A stretch of DNA of 64,000 bases from assembly GCA_963704535.1 (NCBI GenBank), contig OY969916.1:992001-1056000 (forward strand), given 5' to 3'. The notes beneath the pieces were generated by a model. It worked only from the letters and a program-made list of their open reading frames with translations. It was not told the DNA's origin and searched no databases. Made by a program: the position numbers and the translations under genes. The stretch comes from G963704535 sp963704535 (GTDB lineage: Bacteria > Chloroflexota > Chloroflexia > Chloroflexales > Roseiflexaceae). The stretch's first letter is position 1, and each line of letters starts with the position of its first letter. Shown piece by piece: positions 52,030-61,100 of this stretch.

Positions 52030-52464
52030 ATGCGACGCATCGTTTTGTTCCTGGTCCTGATATCACTCGTCCTGGCCGGCTGCGGGGGGGCGCCCGCCGA
52101 CACGACCGTCGAGCCCCCACCCCAGTCGCAACCGGTCGAGGAACTCGATAGCCCCCAGCTCACCGAGATCATCAACGGCTGGAAGAGCACCGTGCCGGCC
52201 ACACTCCAGCAGTATCAGATCAAGCCGGAGACGATCGAGCAGCAGGTCTACGCGTCGACCGCCAGCCTAGAGGAGATCGAAAGCCACTACAAGAAGCTGA
52301 CCGAGAAGGGCTGGCACCAAGTGCCGCGGATGCTGGGGGTTCAAGAAGGCACCTTCCTCTCAGGCTACGAGATCGGCACCACAACCCTGGTCATCGGCGC
52401 GCTCGACGCGTCGCTCCTTGGCGATTCGGGGGTGATCGTCTACACGGCGAAGGGGAACAAGTAG
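52030..52464 (+). CDS. Small lipoprotein of unknown function
   Basis: 144 residues. The signal VLFLVLISLVLAGC has a lipobox (LAGC); a short Pro/Gln linker follows. The mature domain (about 40-144) has two short helices (SLEEIESHYKKLTEKGWHQV) and strands (FLSGYEIGTTTLVIGALDA). It resembles small lipoproteins with a DUF-type alpha/beta fold in other Chloroflexota, not named. ATG 52030 is taken; a TTG six bases upstream is possible. It converges with the nuo operon. Confidence 0.72.
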   Translation: MRRIVLFLVLISLVLAGCGGAPADTTVEPPPQSQPVEELDSPQLTEIINGWKSTVPATLQQYQIKPETIEQQVYASTASLEEIESHYKKLTEKGWHQVPRMLGVQEGTFLSGYEIGTTTLVIGALDASLLGDSGVIVYTAKGNK

Positions 52465-52497
52465 GGTTAGAGATCGGGGATTGGAGATTGGAGATTG

Positions 52498-52530
52498 GAG
52501 ATTGGAGATTGACTGTCAATCTCCAATCTC
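52498..52530. terminator. 15-bp hairpin of GATTGGA units
   Basis: GAGATTGGAGATTGA (52498-52512) pairs with TCAATCTCCAATCTC (52516-52530) across three bases. It is preceded by further GATTGGA units from about 52480. It follows the lipoprotein stop. Confidence 0.7.
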
Positions 52531-52570
52531 TCATGACTTGAGGCAAGGTTTCGGGTAATGCCGTTCCACT

Positions 52571-52633
52571 TACAGTGTGAGTGGGCAAAACTGAGGGGGC
52601 TGCCCCCTCAAACCCCCTTTTTCCCAGAACTGT
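52571..52633. repeat. G/C-rich hairpin at the end of the nuo operon
   Basis: GAGGGGGC-TGCCCCCTC, then AAACCCCCTTTTTCCCAGAAC. It lies 16 bp after the nuoN stop and could end both the nuo operon and the convergent lipoprotein transcript. Confidence 0.75.
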
Positions 52634-52649
52634 AAAAGAGAACCTTGTC

Positions 52650-54119
52650 TTACCGGCCGAGGGCGAGGACCGAGTTCCGCACCAGGTCGATCACCGGCGT
52701 GGGGATGATGCCGAAGATCACGATGCCCAGGGTCGCCAGGCCAATGCCCAGCAGCAGCCCACGGTCGAGGGCTGGCCGCACCTCGCGCACCGGGTCGCGC
52801 ATGAACATCTGCACCACGATCCGCAGGTAGAAGAAGGCCGCGATCGCCGAGGTGATCACGCCGATCACGGCCAGCACCTCAAGCCCGGCCTGCCACGCGG
52901 CGGTGAAGACGTAGAACTTGCCGATAAAGCCGACTGTCGGCGGCACACCGGCCAGCGAGAACATGCAGATCGCCATCACCAGCGCAAGCCACGGCTGGCG
53001 CCCCCACAGCCCCGCGAAGTCGCCCATGTCCCAGGCCGCCTCGCCGCGCTGCTCCAGCACAATCAGCACCGCGAACGCCACCAGGTTGGTCAGCGCATAG
53101 GCCACCAGGTAGAACAGCAGCCCCTCGATCCCGCGGTTGTTCACCGCCAGCACGCCCAGCAAGATATAGCCAGCGTGGCCGATGCTCGAATAGGCCAGCA
53201 TCCGCTTGACGTTGGTCTGGGCGATCGCCGAGACATTGCCGACGATCATCGTGACCGCCGCCAGCGCCGCCAGCACCGGCACCCACAGCTCCTGCTGCGC
53301 GGCGAAGCCCAGCAGCAGGAAGCGCGTCAGCGCCGCGAAGCCGGCCGCCTTGGTGCCGACCGACATAAAGGCGGCCACCGGCGTGGGCGACCCCTCGTAA
53401 ACATCGGGGGTCCACATATGGAACGGCGCCATCGCGATCTTGTAGCCGAAGCCGACGATCACCAGCGCCCCGCCGACCAGCAGGAACGACCGATCCTCGG
53501 CGGCGAGCTGGTTGGAGAGTGTGCCCAGCGCCAACAGATTCGAGCTGCCGGTCGCGCCGAAGATCAGCGCGATGCCGAACACTAGGAAGCCGGCCGCGAA
53601 CGCGCCGATCAGCAGGTACTTCATCGCCGCCTCCTCGGAGGTCAGGCGTGGGTAGGCGAAGCCGGCCAGCACGTACAGCGTGATCGAGAGCAGTTCAAGC
53701 CCCAGAAACAGCACGATCAGGTCGGTGCCCTGGGCGAGCAGCATCATCCCGCCGGTGGCGAACAGGATCAGCGCGTAGTATTCGCCGCGCTCGATCCCCT
53801 GGCGCGGGAGGTAGTCCAGCGAGATCAGGATCGTGATCAGGGCCACCGCCAGGAAGATCCAGTTCAGCGTCAGCGCGAAGTGGTCCAGCGCGATCATGTC
53901 GTTGAGGGTCGTATTGAACAGGCTGAGGTTGTCGTGATCCCACAGCGGGATGCCGGCGATCGCGGCGGCGGCGAGCCCCAGGATCGCCAGGTAGCCAGTC
54001 ACGCGCTTGTTGCCCACTGGCACCAGCAGATCGATCAGCAGTAGCAGCGTCGCCCACCCGAAGACGATCGAGACCTGGAGGATCACCATGAAGTCGGTTA
54101 TTGGTAGTTCAATTGGCAT
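52650..54119 (-). CDS. nuoN: NADH-quinone oxidoreductase subunit N
   Basis: 489 residues with 13-14 membrane helices. It is an antiporter-like proton-pumping subunit of complex I in the cytoplasmic membrane. Family marks include YALILFATGGMMLLAQGTDL, the lysine-bearing GFGYKIAMAPFHMWTPDVYEG (about 228-248) and KRMLAYSSIGHAGYILLGV. Normal length. Last gene of the nuo series, 82 bp after nuoM; the spacer is a heptanucleotide hairpin. Confidence 0.95.
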   Translation of the reverse strand: MPIELPITDFMVILQVSIVFGWATLLLLIDLLVPVGNKRVTGYLAILGLAAAAIAGIPLWDHDNLSLFNTTLNDMIALDHFALTLNWIFLAVALITILISLDYLPRQGIERGEYYALILFATGGMMLLAQGTDLIVLFLGLELLSITLYVLAGFAYPRLTSEEAAMKYLLIGAFAAGFLVFGIALIFGATGSSNLLALGTLSNQLAAEDRSFLLVGGALVIVGFGYKIAMAPFHMWTPDVYEGSPTPVAAFMSVGTKAAGFAALTRFLLLGFAAQQELWVPVLAALAAVTMIVGNVSAIAQTNVKRMLAYSSIGHAGYILLGVLAVNNRGIEGLLFYLVAYALTNLVAFAVLIVLEQRGEAAWDMGDFAGLWGRQPWLALVMAICMFSLAGVPPTVGFIGKFYVFTAAWQAGLEVLAVIGVITSAIAAFFYLRIVVQMFMRDPVREVRPALDRGLLLGIGLATLGIVIFGIIPTPVIDLVRNSVLALGR

Positions 54120-54123
54120 AATG

Positions 54124-54199
54124 TTGTCCGTTGTCAGTTGTCAGTTGTCAGTTGTCAGTTGTCGTGGCAACGGACAACTGACAACTGACAACTGACAGC
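54124..54199. repeat. Heptanucleotide hairpin (TTGTCAG units) between nuoM and nuoN
   Basis: About five TTGTCAG-type units are followed by GTGG and the inverse units (AACTGAC). The arms are perfectly complementary over more than 20 bases. It fills the spacer completely. Confidence 0.88.
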
Positions 54200-54201
54200 A
54201 G

Positions 54202-55728
54202 TTAGCGTACGCCGGCCAGCGCCCCGGCCAGCACTTGGGCGATCCGCTCCACATCAGGCGCCATCGACTCGAACAGCAGGTTGGGGTACAGGCCGATCAC
54301 CACGATCGGCACCAGCAGCGCCACCAGCATCCCGATCTCGCGCGGGGTGATGTCGCCGAGATTGGCATTCTCCGGGTTGGTGGCATCGCCCATAAATGTC
54401 AGGCGGTACATCCGCAGCAGGTAGGTGGCGGCCAGGATCACCCCGATCACCGCCGGCGCGACAAACCGCCAGCCAAGGACGGTGGAGAGCCAGGAGCCTT
54501 GCATAATCGTATACTCGCCGATGAAGCCGTTCAGCCCCGGCAGGCCGACCGACGACAGCACCATCGCCAGCGCCAAGCTACCGTAGATCGGCATGACCTT
54601 CCATAGCCCGCCGAACTCCGACATCTCGCGCGTGTGGCGGCGCTCGTAGATCATCCCGACGACCAGGAACAGCGCGCCGGTCGAGAGGCCGTGGTTGATC
54701 ATCTGCAAGAGCGCGCCGGAGATGCCTTGCTGGTTCAGCGCGAAGATGCCCAGGACGACGAACCCCAAGTGGCTGACCGACGAGTAGGCCACCAGTTTCT
54801 TCATATCGGTCTGGGCGAACGAGACCATGGCGCCGTAGAGGATACCGATCACCGCCAGCACCCCGATCGCCGGCGCGGCCCAGCTTGCCGCCTCGGGGAA
54901 GAGTTGGAGATTGAAGCGGATCATGCCGTAGCCGCCCAGCTTCAGCAGCACGCCCGCCAGGATGACTGAGCCGGCGGTGGGCGCCTCGGTGTGGGCCAGC
55001 GGCAGCCAGGTGTGGAAGGGCCACAGCGGCACCTTGATCGCGAAGGCTAGGAAGAAGGCGCCGAACAGCAGCCGCGCCTTTGTCTCGTCGATCACGAGCG
55101 TGCCGCCGGCGATGCTCTGCTGGATGGTGGCGAAATCAAAAGTGTAGTTCTGGGTCTGCTGGCCGTGGAACAGGTACAGGGCGATGATCCCCAGCAGCAT
55201 AAAGACCGAGCCGGCGAAGGTGTACAGGAAGAACTTCACCGCCGCGCGCACCCGGTTGCTGCTGCCCCAGATGCCGATCAACAGCGCCATCGGGATCAGC
55301 GTGAACTCCCAGAAGATATAGAACAGGAACAGATCTTGCGCGACGAACACGCCAAGCATGCCGGTCTCAAGCAGCAGCATCAGGATCTGGAAGGTGCGAA
55401 AATCCCGATGCACCGAGTCCCAGGTCGAGATCAGCGTGATCGGCGTCAGGAACGTCGTCAGCAGCACCAGCCAGAGGCTCACGCCGTCGATCGAGACGCG
55501 GTAGCCGATGCCCCAGCTCGGCACCCAGTCCAGCGCGTCGGCGAACTGGAACCCCTGGCCAGGCTCAAAGTACAGATACAGGAAGATCGAGACGACAAAC
55601 GCCACCAGCGCGGCGCCAAGCGCCACGATGCGCTGGAGCTGGAGATTCTCACGCGGCACCAGCAGGAGCAGCAGCGCGCCGAGCGTCGGCAGCCAGAGCA
55701 CGGCTGAGAGTATGCCAGACTGGTTCAC
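54202..55728 (-). CDS. nuoM: NADH-quinone oxidoreductase subunit M
   Basis: 508 residues, 14 membrane helices, proton-pumping subunit of complex I. Marks: DGVSLWLVLLTTFLTP (about 78-93), WEFTLIPMALLIGIWG with its conserved Glu (about 140-155), KVPLWPFHTWLPLAHTEAPT (about 225-244) with conserved Lys/His, and KKLVAYSSVSHLGFVVLG. Start at 55728, with TGGGGGTCTTGTG upstream, a poor ribosome site. It is preceded by nuoL after 96 bp. Confidence 0.95.
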   Translation of the reverse strand: MNQSGILSAVLWLPTLGALLLLLVPRENLQLQRIVALGAALVAFVVSIFLYLYFEPGQGFQFADALDWVPSWGIGYRVSIDGVSLWLVLLTTFLTPITLISTWDSVHRDFRTFQILMLLLETGMLGVFVAQDLFLFYIFWEFTLIPMALLIGIWGSSNRVRAAVKFFLYTFAGSVFMLLGIIALYLFHGQQTQNYTFDFATIQQSIAGGTLVIDETKARLLFGAFFLAFAIKVPLWPFHTWLPLAHTEAPTAGSVILAGVLLKLGGYGMIRFNLQLFPEAASWAAPAIGVLAVIGILYGAMVSFAQTDMKKLVAYSSVSHLGFVVLGIFALNQQGISGALLQMINHGLSTGALFLVVGMIYERRHTREMSEFGGLWKVMPIYGSLALAMVLSSVGLPGLNGFIGEYTIMQGSWLSTVLGWRFVAPAVIGVILAATYLLRMYRLTFMGDATNPENANLGDITPREIGMLVALLVPIVVIGLYPNLLFESMAPDVERIAQVLAGALAGVR

Positions 55729-55743
55729 AAGACCCCCACTTGA

Positions 55744-55820
55744 AGTTATGAGTTATGAGTTATGAGTTGAGAGTTGAGGAAGTTTCTTAACTCATAACTC
55801 ATAACTCTCAACTCATAACT
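55744..55820. repeat. Heptanucleotide hairpin (GAGTTAT units) between nuoL and nuoM
   Basis: Three to four AGTTATG units plus GAGTTGA variants face AACTCAT units. The arms are almost perfect around GGAAGTTTCTT, and the repeat fills the spacer. Confidence 0.88.
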
Positions 55821-55824
55821 GAAT

Positions 55825-57798
55825 CTAGCGGAACGCGAAATACCCGACGATCAGCAGCACGCCGACCAGGAACACCAGCGCGTAGTTGCGCACGAAGCCG
55901 CTCTGTGCGGCGCGGAACACCCGCGCCAGCCGGTCGAAGCCGAGGCCCACCCCATCGACCAGGATGCCGTCGATGCCCTGCTGGTCGAAGACATTGCTCA
56001 GGAACCTATTGATCACTCGGTAGGGGCGCACCACGGCATGCTCGTAGAACCAATCGAAGCCCCAGCCTAGCTCGCCGCCGCGCCAGATATCGCCGAGGTA
56101 GTGGTAGCCGGGGTCCTCCTTGCCGACCTTGATGCGATTCGCCAGCAGGCGCGCGTAGAGCCACCAGCCCACGTACCCGGAGCCAAGCGCCAGCAGCGTC
56201 GTGACGATCGCGATCGGGAAGTTAAACGGTTCAACCTCGCCACCTTCCAGCACGGGATGCAGGAAGTCGTGCAGGAAGCTGAACCCCGGTATCGGCAGGT
56301 TCATGGCGCCGCCGATCAGTGTCCCGACGGCCAGCACGATCAGCACCCAGTTCATCGGCGCCCCGCTCTCATGCGGGTGGTAGGTGGTATCGCGCTGTTT
56401 GCCGAAGAAGATCAGCGCGACCTGGCGGCCCATATAGAAGGCGGTCAGCATCGAGGAGATGATCAGGAAGATCGCCGTGCCGGGGCTGCCGCTCGTCCAG
56501 GCATGGGCGATGATCTCGTCCTTGCTCCAGAACCCGGCCAGCGGGACGATCCCGGCCAGCGCCAGCGCCCCGATCAGGTAGGTCCGGTAGGTCGTCGGCA
56601 TGGCGTGTCGCAGGCCGCCCATCCGGCGCATATCTTGGATGTCGTGGCCCGTGCCGTGGATGATCGAGCCGGAGCCGAGGAACAGCAGCGCCTTAAAGAG
56701 GCCATGGGTCAGCAGGTGGAACATCCCGGCCACGTAGGCGCCCATCCCGACCGCCGCGACCATGTAGCCGAGCTGCGAGACGGTCGAGTAGGCCAGCACG
56801 CGCTTGATATCCCACTGCGTCACTGCGGCGGTAGCGGCCAGCAGCGCCGTCAGCACCCCGATCCCCACCACCCAGCCCTGGGTGGTCGGCGCGTTGTCGA
56901 AGAGCTGGTGGGTGCGGGTGATCAGATACACGCCGGAGGTGACCATCGTGGCCGCGTGGATCAGCGCCGAGACCGGGGTCGGGCCGGCCATGGCGTCAGG
57001 CAGCCAGACGAACAGCGGCACCTGGGCCGACTTGCCGGTCACACCGATCAGCAGCAGGAACGTGATCGCGGTCAGGACGCCAAGCTGGCCGAAGATCCCC
57101 AGGTCGACGATCGCACCGGCGATCTCAGTGGCGCGCTCCAGGAAGCCAGGGATCTGCACCCCCTCGCCGGCGGTGTAGAACGAGAGCGAGCCCAGGCGCG
57201 AGAAGATCATCATCATCGCCAGCAGAATCCCGGCGTCGCCGACGCGGTTGACGACAAACGCCTTGACCGCCGCTTCCGACGGCACGATCCCCGGCGGCAC
57301 CGAGCGCCGGTCGAACCAGTGGCTGATCAGCAGGAACGAGCACAGCCCCACGCCCTCCCAGCCCAGGAACAGCACCAGCATGTTCTCGCCCATGACCAGG
57401 AACAGCATGGCGACGATAAACAGGTTCAGGTAGGCGAAGTAGCGCACCGGGCGGGCGTCGCCATGCATGTAGCCGATCGAGAAGATGTGGATCAGCCCGC
57501 CGACGCCGGTGATCAGCAGCGTCATCACGGCCGTGAGTTGGTCGAACAGCAGCCCAAACGGCACGCGGAAGGTGCCCAGGCTGATCCACTCCCACAGCAC
57601 CGAATGGATGCGCGGCTGCTCACCTTCCTGCGACTGAAGCATGACGATCGAGACCAGCGAGACGATGAACGACAGCACCACCGCGCCGCTCGCGATCAAA
57701 CCAGCCGGCCGCTCGCTTCGGACAAAGAACACATTGATCAAAAATCCGAGCAAGGGCAAGGCCGGGATCAGCCAGATAATCCAGGACATTTCAGCCAT
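55825..57798 (-). CDS. nuoL: NADH-quinone oxidoreductase subunit L
   Basis: 657 residues from ATG 57798, chosen for AAGGAAG nine bases before it; the frame is open 27 bases further up. It is the distal pump subunit of complex I with the long lateral helix near the C-terminus. Marks: WEGVGLCSFLLISHWFD (about 143-159), GKSAQVPLFVWLPDAMAGPT (about 257-276), SALIHAATMVTSGVYL (about 278-293) and KRVLAYSTVSQLGYM. Co-directional with nuoK (159 bp upstream spacer). Confidence 0.95.
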   Translation of the reverse strand: MAEMSWIIWLIPALPLLGFLINVFFVRSERPAGLIASGAVVLSFIVSLVSIVMLQSQEGEQPRIHSVLWEWISLGTFRVPFGLLFDQLTAVMTLLITGVGGLIHIFSIGYMHGDARPVRYFAYLNLFIVAMLFLVMGENMLVLFLGWEGVGLCSFLLISHWFDRRSVPPGIVPSEAAVKAFVVNRVGDAGILLAMMMIFSRLGSLSFYTAGEGVQIPGFLERATEIAGAIVDLGIFGQLGVLTAITFLLLIGVTGKSAQVPLFVWLPDAMAGPTPVSALIHAATMVTSGVYLITRTHQLFDNAPTTQGWVVGIGVLTALLAATAAVTQWDIKRVLAYSTVSQLGYMVAAVGMGAYVAGMFHLLTHGLFKALLFLGSGSIIHGTGHDIQDMRRMGGLRHAMPTTYRTYLIGALALAGIVPLAGFWSKDEIIAHAWTSGSPGTAIFLIISSMLTAFYMGRQVALIFFGKQRDTTYHPHESGAPMNWVLIVLAVGTLIGGAMNLPIPGFSFLHDFLHPVLEGGEVEPFNFPIAIVTTLLALGSGYVGWWLYARLLANRIKVGKEDPGYHYLGDIWRGGELGWGFDWFYEHAVVRPYRVINRFLSNVFDQQGIDGILVDGVGLGFDRLARVFRAAQSGFVRNYALVFLVGVLLIVGYFAFR

Positions 57799-57807
57799 CT
57801 GACTTCC

Positions 57808-57952
57808 TTTGTGACAAGATGACAAGATGACAAGATGACAAGATGACTAGGGTGACATGGTGAAAGGGTGAAGGGGTCATAACATCACGTTTCACGTTTC
57901 ACGTTTCACGTTTCACCGCAACTGACAACTGACAACGGACAACGGACAATTC
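57808..57952. repeat. Mixed octa- and heptanucleotide arrays between nuoK and nuoL
   Basis: Four GACAAGAT units, then GTGAAAGG/GTGAAGGG, then four CACGTTT units, then AACTGAC and AACGGAC units. Four different unit types are stacked in 145 bp, with none shared by the neighbouring nuo spacers except AACTGAC. Confidence 0.88.
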
Positions 57953-57957
57953 ACGCA

Positions 57958-58260
57958 TTAACCCCTGAGCGTGCTAATCTCATCGATATCGGTCGTCCGT
58001 TTGGTATGGAAGATCGCGACCAGCAGCGCCAGCCCGACAGCCACTTCGGCGGCGGCGACGGTGATCACAAAGAAGACCAGGATCTGGCCATTGAGATTCT
58101 GTCGCGCCTGCGCAAAGGCGACCAGCGCCAGGTTGGCTGAGTTCAGCATCAACTCGACCGACATAAACACGATCAGGGCATTGCGCCGGATCAGCACTCC
58201 CAGCACACCAGCCGTGAATAGTACGGCGCTGAGCACAATATAGTAGAGTGTCGGAACCAT
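57958..58260 (-). CDS. nuoK: NADH-quinone oxidoreductase subunit K
   Basis: 100 residues, three membrane helices, standard size. The conserved membrane Glu is in FMSVELMLNSANLALVAFA (about 33-51), and a second lies in AAAEVAVGLALLVAIF. Complex I membrane arm. The start at 58260 lies 77 bp after nuoJ. Confidence 0.95.
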   Translation of the reverse strand: MVPTLYYIVLSAVLFTAGVLGVLIRRNALIVFMSVELMLNSANLALVAFAQARQNLNGQILVFFVITVAAAEVAVGLALLVAIFHTKRTTDIDEISTLRG

Positions 58261-58273
58261 GGGCGGCCTCGCG

Positions 58274-58336
58274 ATCTGTGGTGGAGAGAGGTCTTGAGGG
58301 GGCAGACCCCCTCAAACTCCCCTTTTTCAGACAGTC
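58274..58336. repeat. G/C-rich hairpin between nuoJ and nuoK
   Basis: GGTCTTGAGGGGGC faces GACCCCCTCAAACTCCCC, then TTTTTCAGAC. The unit ends one base before the nuoJ stop codon, so it lies inside the operon, where a full terminator would cut off nuoK-nuoN. Confidence 0.8.
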
Positions 58337-58337
58337 T

Positions 58338-58928
58338 CTAACGTCGAACAGGGTCTGCCGGTACAGGCGGCTCCGGGGCGATCGTCGGCAACTCGGAGAG
58401 TGGCTCGCTTCCGTTTGCCCGCGCTTGCGGGGCGCGCGAGTGCAACACCACCACGCCGACCAGCGCCGCCAGCAGCAGCACCGACGTAATTTCAAAGGGC
58501 AGCAGGTAGGTACTGAACAGAGCGGTGCTGATCTTATCCGGCGAGGCGAAGTCCTCGACGACGATGGCCTGGGAGCGCACCACGGTGCCAGATTGGACGA
58601 AGAAGACATAGAGCGCCTCCCCCAGCAGCAGCAGCCCCATTACGCCCGCCAGCGGCCGCTGCCAGGCGATCCGATCGCGCTCGTCCTCGGCCCGCTCGGC
58701 GCCCAGCAGCATGACCACAAACAGGAATAGCACGATGATCGCGCCGGCGTAGACGATCAGCTGCACTGCGAACAGAAACGGCGCCCGCAGCAGCAGGTAC
58801 AGCACCGCGATCGCGCTGAAGTTCAGCAGCAGAAACAGCGCGCTGTGGATCGCATTCCTGCTCATCAGCATGGCCACCGCGCCGATGATCGCCACGATGG
58901 CGCTGATAAAAAAGATCACCAGTTCCAT
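58338..58928 (-). CDS. nuoJ: NADH-quinone oxidoreductase subunit J
   Basis: 196 residues, five membrane helices. The start is ATG 58928 with GGGGAGAG upstream; the frame extends further into repeat DNA without sense. Marks: AMLMSRNAIHSALFLLLNFS (about 19-38), FAVQLIVYAGAIIVLFLFVVMLL (about 53-75) and a last helix before a Pro-rich tail. It is the complex I subunit whose pi-bulge helix couples quinone chemistry to pumping. Confidence 0.94.
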   Translation of the reverse strand: MELVIFFISAIVAIIGAVAMLMSRNAIHSALFLLLNFSAIAVLYLLLRAPFLFAVQLIVYAGAIIVLFLFVVMLLGAERAEDERDRIAWQRPLAGVMGLLLLGEALYVFFVQSGTVVRSQAIVVEDFASPDKISTALFSTYLLPFEITSVLLLAALVGVVVLHSRAPQARANGSEPLSELPTIAPEPPVPADPVRR

Positions 58929-58931
58929 ACA

Positions 58932-59100
58932 CTCTCCCCGACCACCGACAACTGACCACCGACCACCGATTGCTCTGGCGGGTGAAAGGGTGAAGGGGTG
59001 AAGGGGTGATCGCCTCTGAGGCATCCGCCACCTTATCACCTTGTCGCCTTGTCACCTTGTCATACTGGTCGGTCGTCGGTCGTCGGTCGTCGGTCGTCGT
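58932..59100. repeat. Mixed short-unit arrays between nuoI and nuoJ
   Basis: ACCACCGA-type units, GTGAAGGG units, CACCTTGT/CGCCTTGT units and five GGTCGTC units (about 59068-59098) stack up to the nuoI stop. The GGTCGTC block matches the block inside the tricorn gene at about 29020-29057. Confidence 0.86.
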
Positions 59101-59598
59101 CTACAGGTCGATCTGCGCGGGCGGGCTGGGCCGCCGGTCAAGCTGCTGCAAGATCGGCGGGATATCGCCGTGGCCCTTGTTCTCCGGAACCAGCAGCATC
59201 TCCTTGGTATAGATCGAGGACTTGCGGTCGTAGAATGACAACTCATACTGGTGCTCAAGCACGATCGCGTTAGTCGGGCAGGCGTCCTCGCAGTAGCCGC
59301 AGAAGATGCAGCGCAGCATATTGATCTCGTAGGTGGCAGCGTAGCGCTCGCCGGGCGAGTTGGGGTGCTCACGGTCGTTCTCGGCCGGCACCACCAGGAT
59401 CGCGTCGGCCGGGCACGCGGCGGCGCAAAGCGAGCAGCCGATGCAGCGCTCCATGCCATTGGCGAAGCGCTTCAGCTCGTGCCGCCCACGGAAGCGTTCG
59501 CGCACCGGGCGCTTGACCTCTGGGTACTGGACCGTGACCGGTCGGCGGAACAGGTACTTCACCGTCGTGCGCAGGCCCTTGATAAGTTCGCCAAGCAT
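59101..59598 (-). CDS. nuoI: NADH-quinone oxidoreductase subunit I
   Basis: 165 residues. It carries the two 4Fe-4S clusters N6a/N6b of complex I: CIGCSLCAAACPADAI (about 53-68) and CIFCGYCEDACPTNAIVL (about 97-114), both with full Cys sets. Peripheral arm, cytoplasmic side. Start at 59598 supported by conserved N-terminal GLRTTVKYLFRRPVT. It is separated from nuoH by a 258-bp tandem repeat. Confidence 0.95.
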   Translation of the reverse strand: MLGELIKGLRTTVKYLFRRPVTVQYPEVKRPVRERFRGRHELKRFANGMERCIGCSLCAAACPADAILVVPAENDREHPNSPGERYAATYEINMLRCIFCGYCEDACPTNAIVLEHQYELSFYDRKSSIYTKEMLLVPENKGHGDIPPILQQLDRRPSPPAQIDL

Positions 59599-59602
59599 AG
59601 GG

Positions 59603-59856
59603 TTATCTCCAACTGCGTGGGTGAGGAGAGACTGAGGGGGCTACCCCCTCGACCCCCCTTTTTCCATTATCTCCAACTGCGTGGGTGAGGAGAGACTGAG
59701 GGGGCTACCCCCTCGACCCCCTTTTTTCCATTATCTCCAACTGCGTGGGTGAGGAGAGACTGAGGGGGCTACCCCCTCAACCCCCCTTTTTTCCAGAACT
59801 ATGTTAGGTGGGGAAGACTGAGAGGGCTACCCCCTCAAACCCCTTTTCCAGAACTC
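59603..59856. repeat. Four tandem G/C-rich terminator-like units between nuoH and nuoI
   Basis: Three nearly identical 64-bp units start at 59603, 59667 and 59731. A diverged fourth (59796-59856) ends exactly at the nuoH stop. Each has GAGGGGGCTACCCCCTC and CCCCCTTTTTTCC. In the direction of nuo transcription the T-tract lies before the stem, so they may not terminate nuo mRNA, but they would block antisense transcription. Confidence 0.9.
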
Positions 59857-61068
59857 TTAGGAGCCTTGAACATGGGCCGGCTTCTTGACCATCGTGACCG
59901 AGCCGGTCGGCTTGCGTGGGCCGGTCAGGGTCGCAACGACGATTATCACAACCAGGCCGACGACAAACGCGATCAGCCCGCCGATCAGCCAGTCGGGGAT
60001 CAGCACATTGACCACTGCGGTCAGCACCACGTTGAACAGGGCCAGCGGCAGCAAGATCTTCCAGCCCAGGTACATCAACTGGTCGTAGCGAACGCGCGGC
60101 AGCGTCGCGCGCACCCACACCGAGATGAACGAGAGGAACGTAACCTTCAGGAAGAACGAGCCGAGCGACAGCAGCCCATACACCGCGTTGGCCCCCGTCT
60201 CGCCAAGGCTGGGGAGCAGCCCGTTGCGCAGCGTCTCCAGGCCGGGGAAGCGCCAGCCGCCCAGGAACAGCGTCACGGCGATCGCGTTCATCGCGATCAG
60301 CTTGATATACTCCGACATAAAGAACAGCGCGAACTTCATCGAGCTGTATTCGGTGTTGTAGCCGCCCACCAACTCCTGCTCGGCCTCGACCAGGTCGAAC
60401 GGCGCCCGCACGACCTCGGCGGTCGAGGAGAGCAGAAAGACCACGAAGCCCAGGAACTGCGGGACGACAAACCACCAGCCCTGCTGCCTGGTGACGATCT
60501 GGGCGGTGCTGAAGCTCTCGGCCTGCATCACCACCCCCAGCACCGACAGGCCCAGCGCCAGCTCATATGAGAGCACTTGGGCCGACGCGCGGATGCCGCC
60601 GAGCATCGAGTACTTGTTGTTCGAGGCCCAGCCGGCGATCGCGATCCCGTAGACCCCGATCGACGTCACCGCCAGCAGGTACAGGACGCCGATATTGACC
60701 TCGGCCAACTGCAAGATGTTGCCGGAGCCGGTCGGGCAGCCCACCAGCGGGTTCGGCTCGATCGGCCAGCAGCCCAGCGGGATGGTCGCCCAGATAATCA
60801 GCGCCGGGATGGTGGCGAACGCCGGCGAGACCAGGTAGACCCACTTATCGGCCAGCACCGGGGTGATCTCTTCCTTGAAGAACAGTTTCACCGCGTCGGC
60901 GGCCGGCTGGAGCAAGCCCTTCGGGCCGGCGCGGTTCGGCCCGACCCGGTTCTGTAGGCGCGCCAACAGCACCCGCTCGAACAGCGTGAAGTAGGCGAAC
61001 AGCGTCGTCGCGGCCAGCGCCAGCACCAGGCACTTGACGATCAGGATGATTATGTCAAGAATTGGCAT
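59857..61068 (-). CDS. nuoH: NADH-quinone oxidoreductase subunit H
   Basis: 403 residues, eight membrane helices; it forms the quinone entry with NuoB/NuoD. Marks: ERVLLARLQNRVGPNRAGPK (about 30-49), LLQPAADAVKLFFKEEITP (about 52-70), RAPFDLVEAEQELVGGYNTE (about 216-235) and FKFFMSEY-like ALFFMSEYIK. It has a longer charged C-terminal tail than usual (GPRKPTGSVTMVKKPAH). It follows nuoG after 62 bp. Confidence 0.95.
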   Translation of the reverse strand: MPILDIIILIVKCLVLALAATTLFAYFTLFERVLLARLQNRVGPNRAGPKGLLQPAADAVKLFFKEEITPVLADKWVYLVSPAFATIPALIIWATIPLGCWPIEPNPLVGCPTGSGNILQLAEVNIGVLYLLAVTSIGVYGIAIAGWASNNKYSMLGGIRASAQVLSYELALGLSVLGVVMQAESFSTAQIVTRQQGWWFVVPQFLGFVVFLLSSTAEVVRAPFDLVEAEQELVGGYNTEYSSMKFALFFMSEYIKLIAMNAIAVTLFLGGWRFPGLETLRNGLLPSLGETGANAVYGLLSLGSFFLKVTFLSFISVWVRATLPRVRYDQLMYLGWKILLPLALFNVVLTAVVNVLIPDWLIGGLIAFVVGLVVIIVVATLTGPRKPTGSVTMVKKPAHVQGS

Positions 61069-61100
61069 AGTCTTCTTCCGTCACTCGTGTTGCGTGAAAC

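Noticed and set aside
56101..57822. 573-residue plus-strand frame opposite nuoL
   Set aside because: Antisense of membrane helices gives a His/Arg/Gln-rich sequence without sense.
59603..59856. Rho-independent terminators of nuo transcription
   Set aside because: On the nuo strand the T-run does not follow the stem, and the essential genes nuoI to nuoN lie downstream or upstream in the same operon; a stop here would be harmful.
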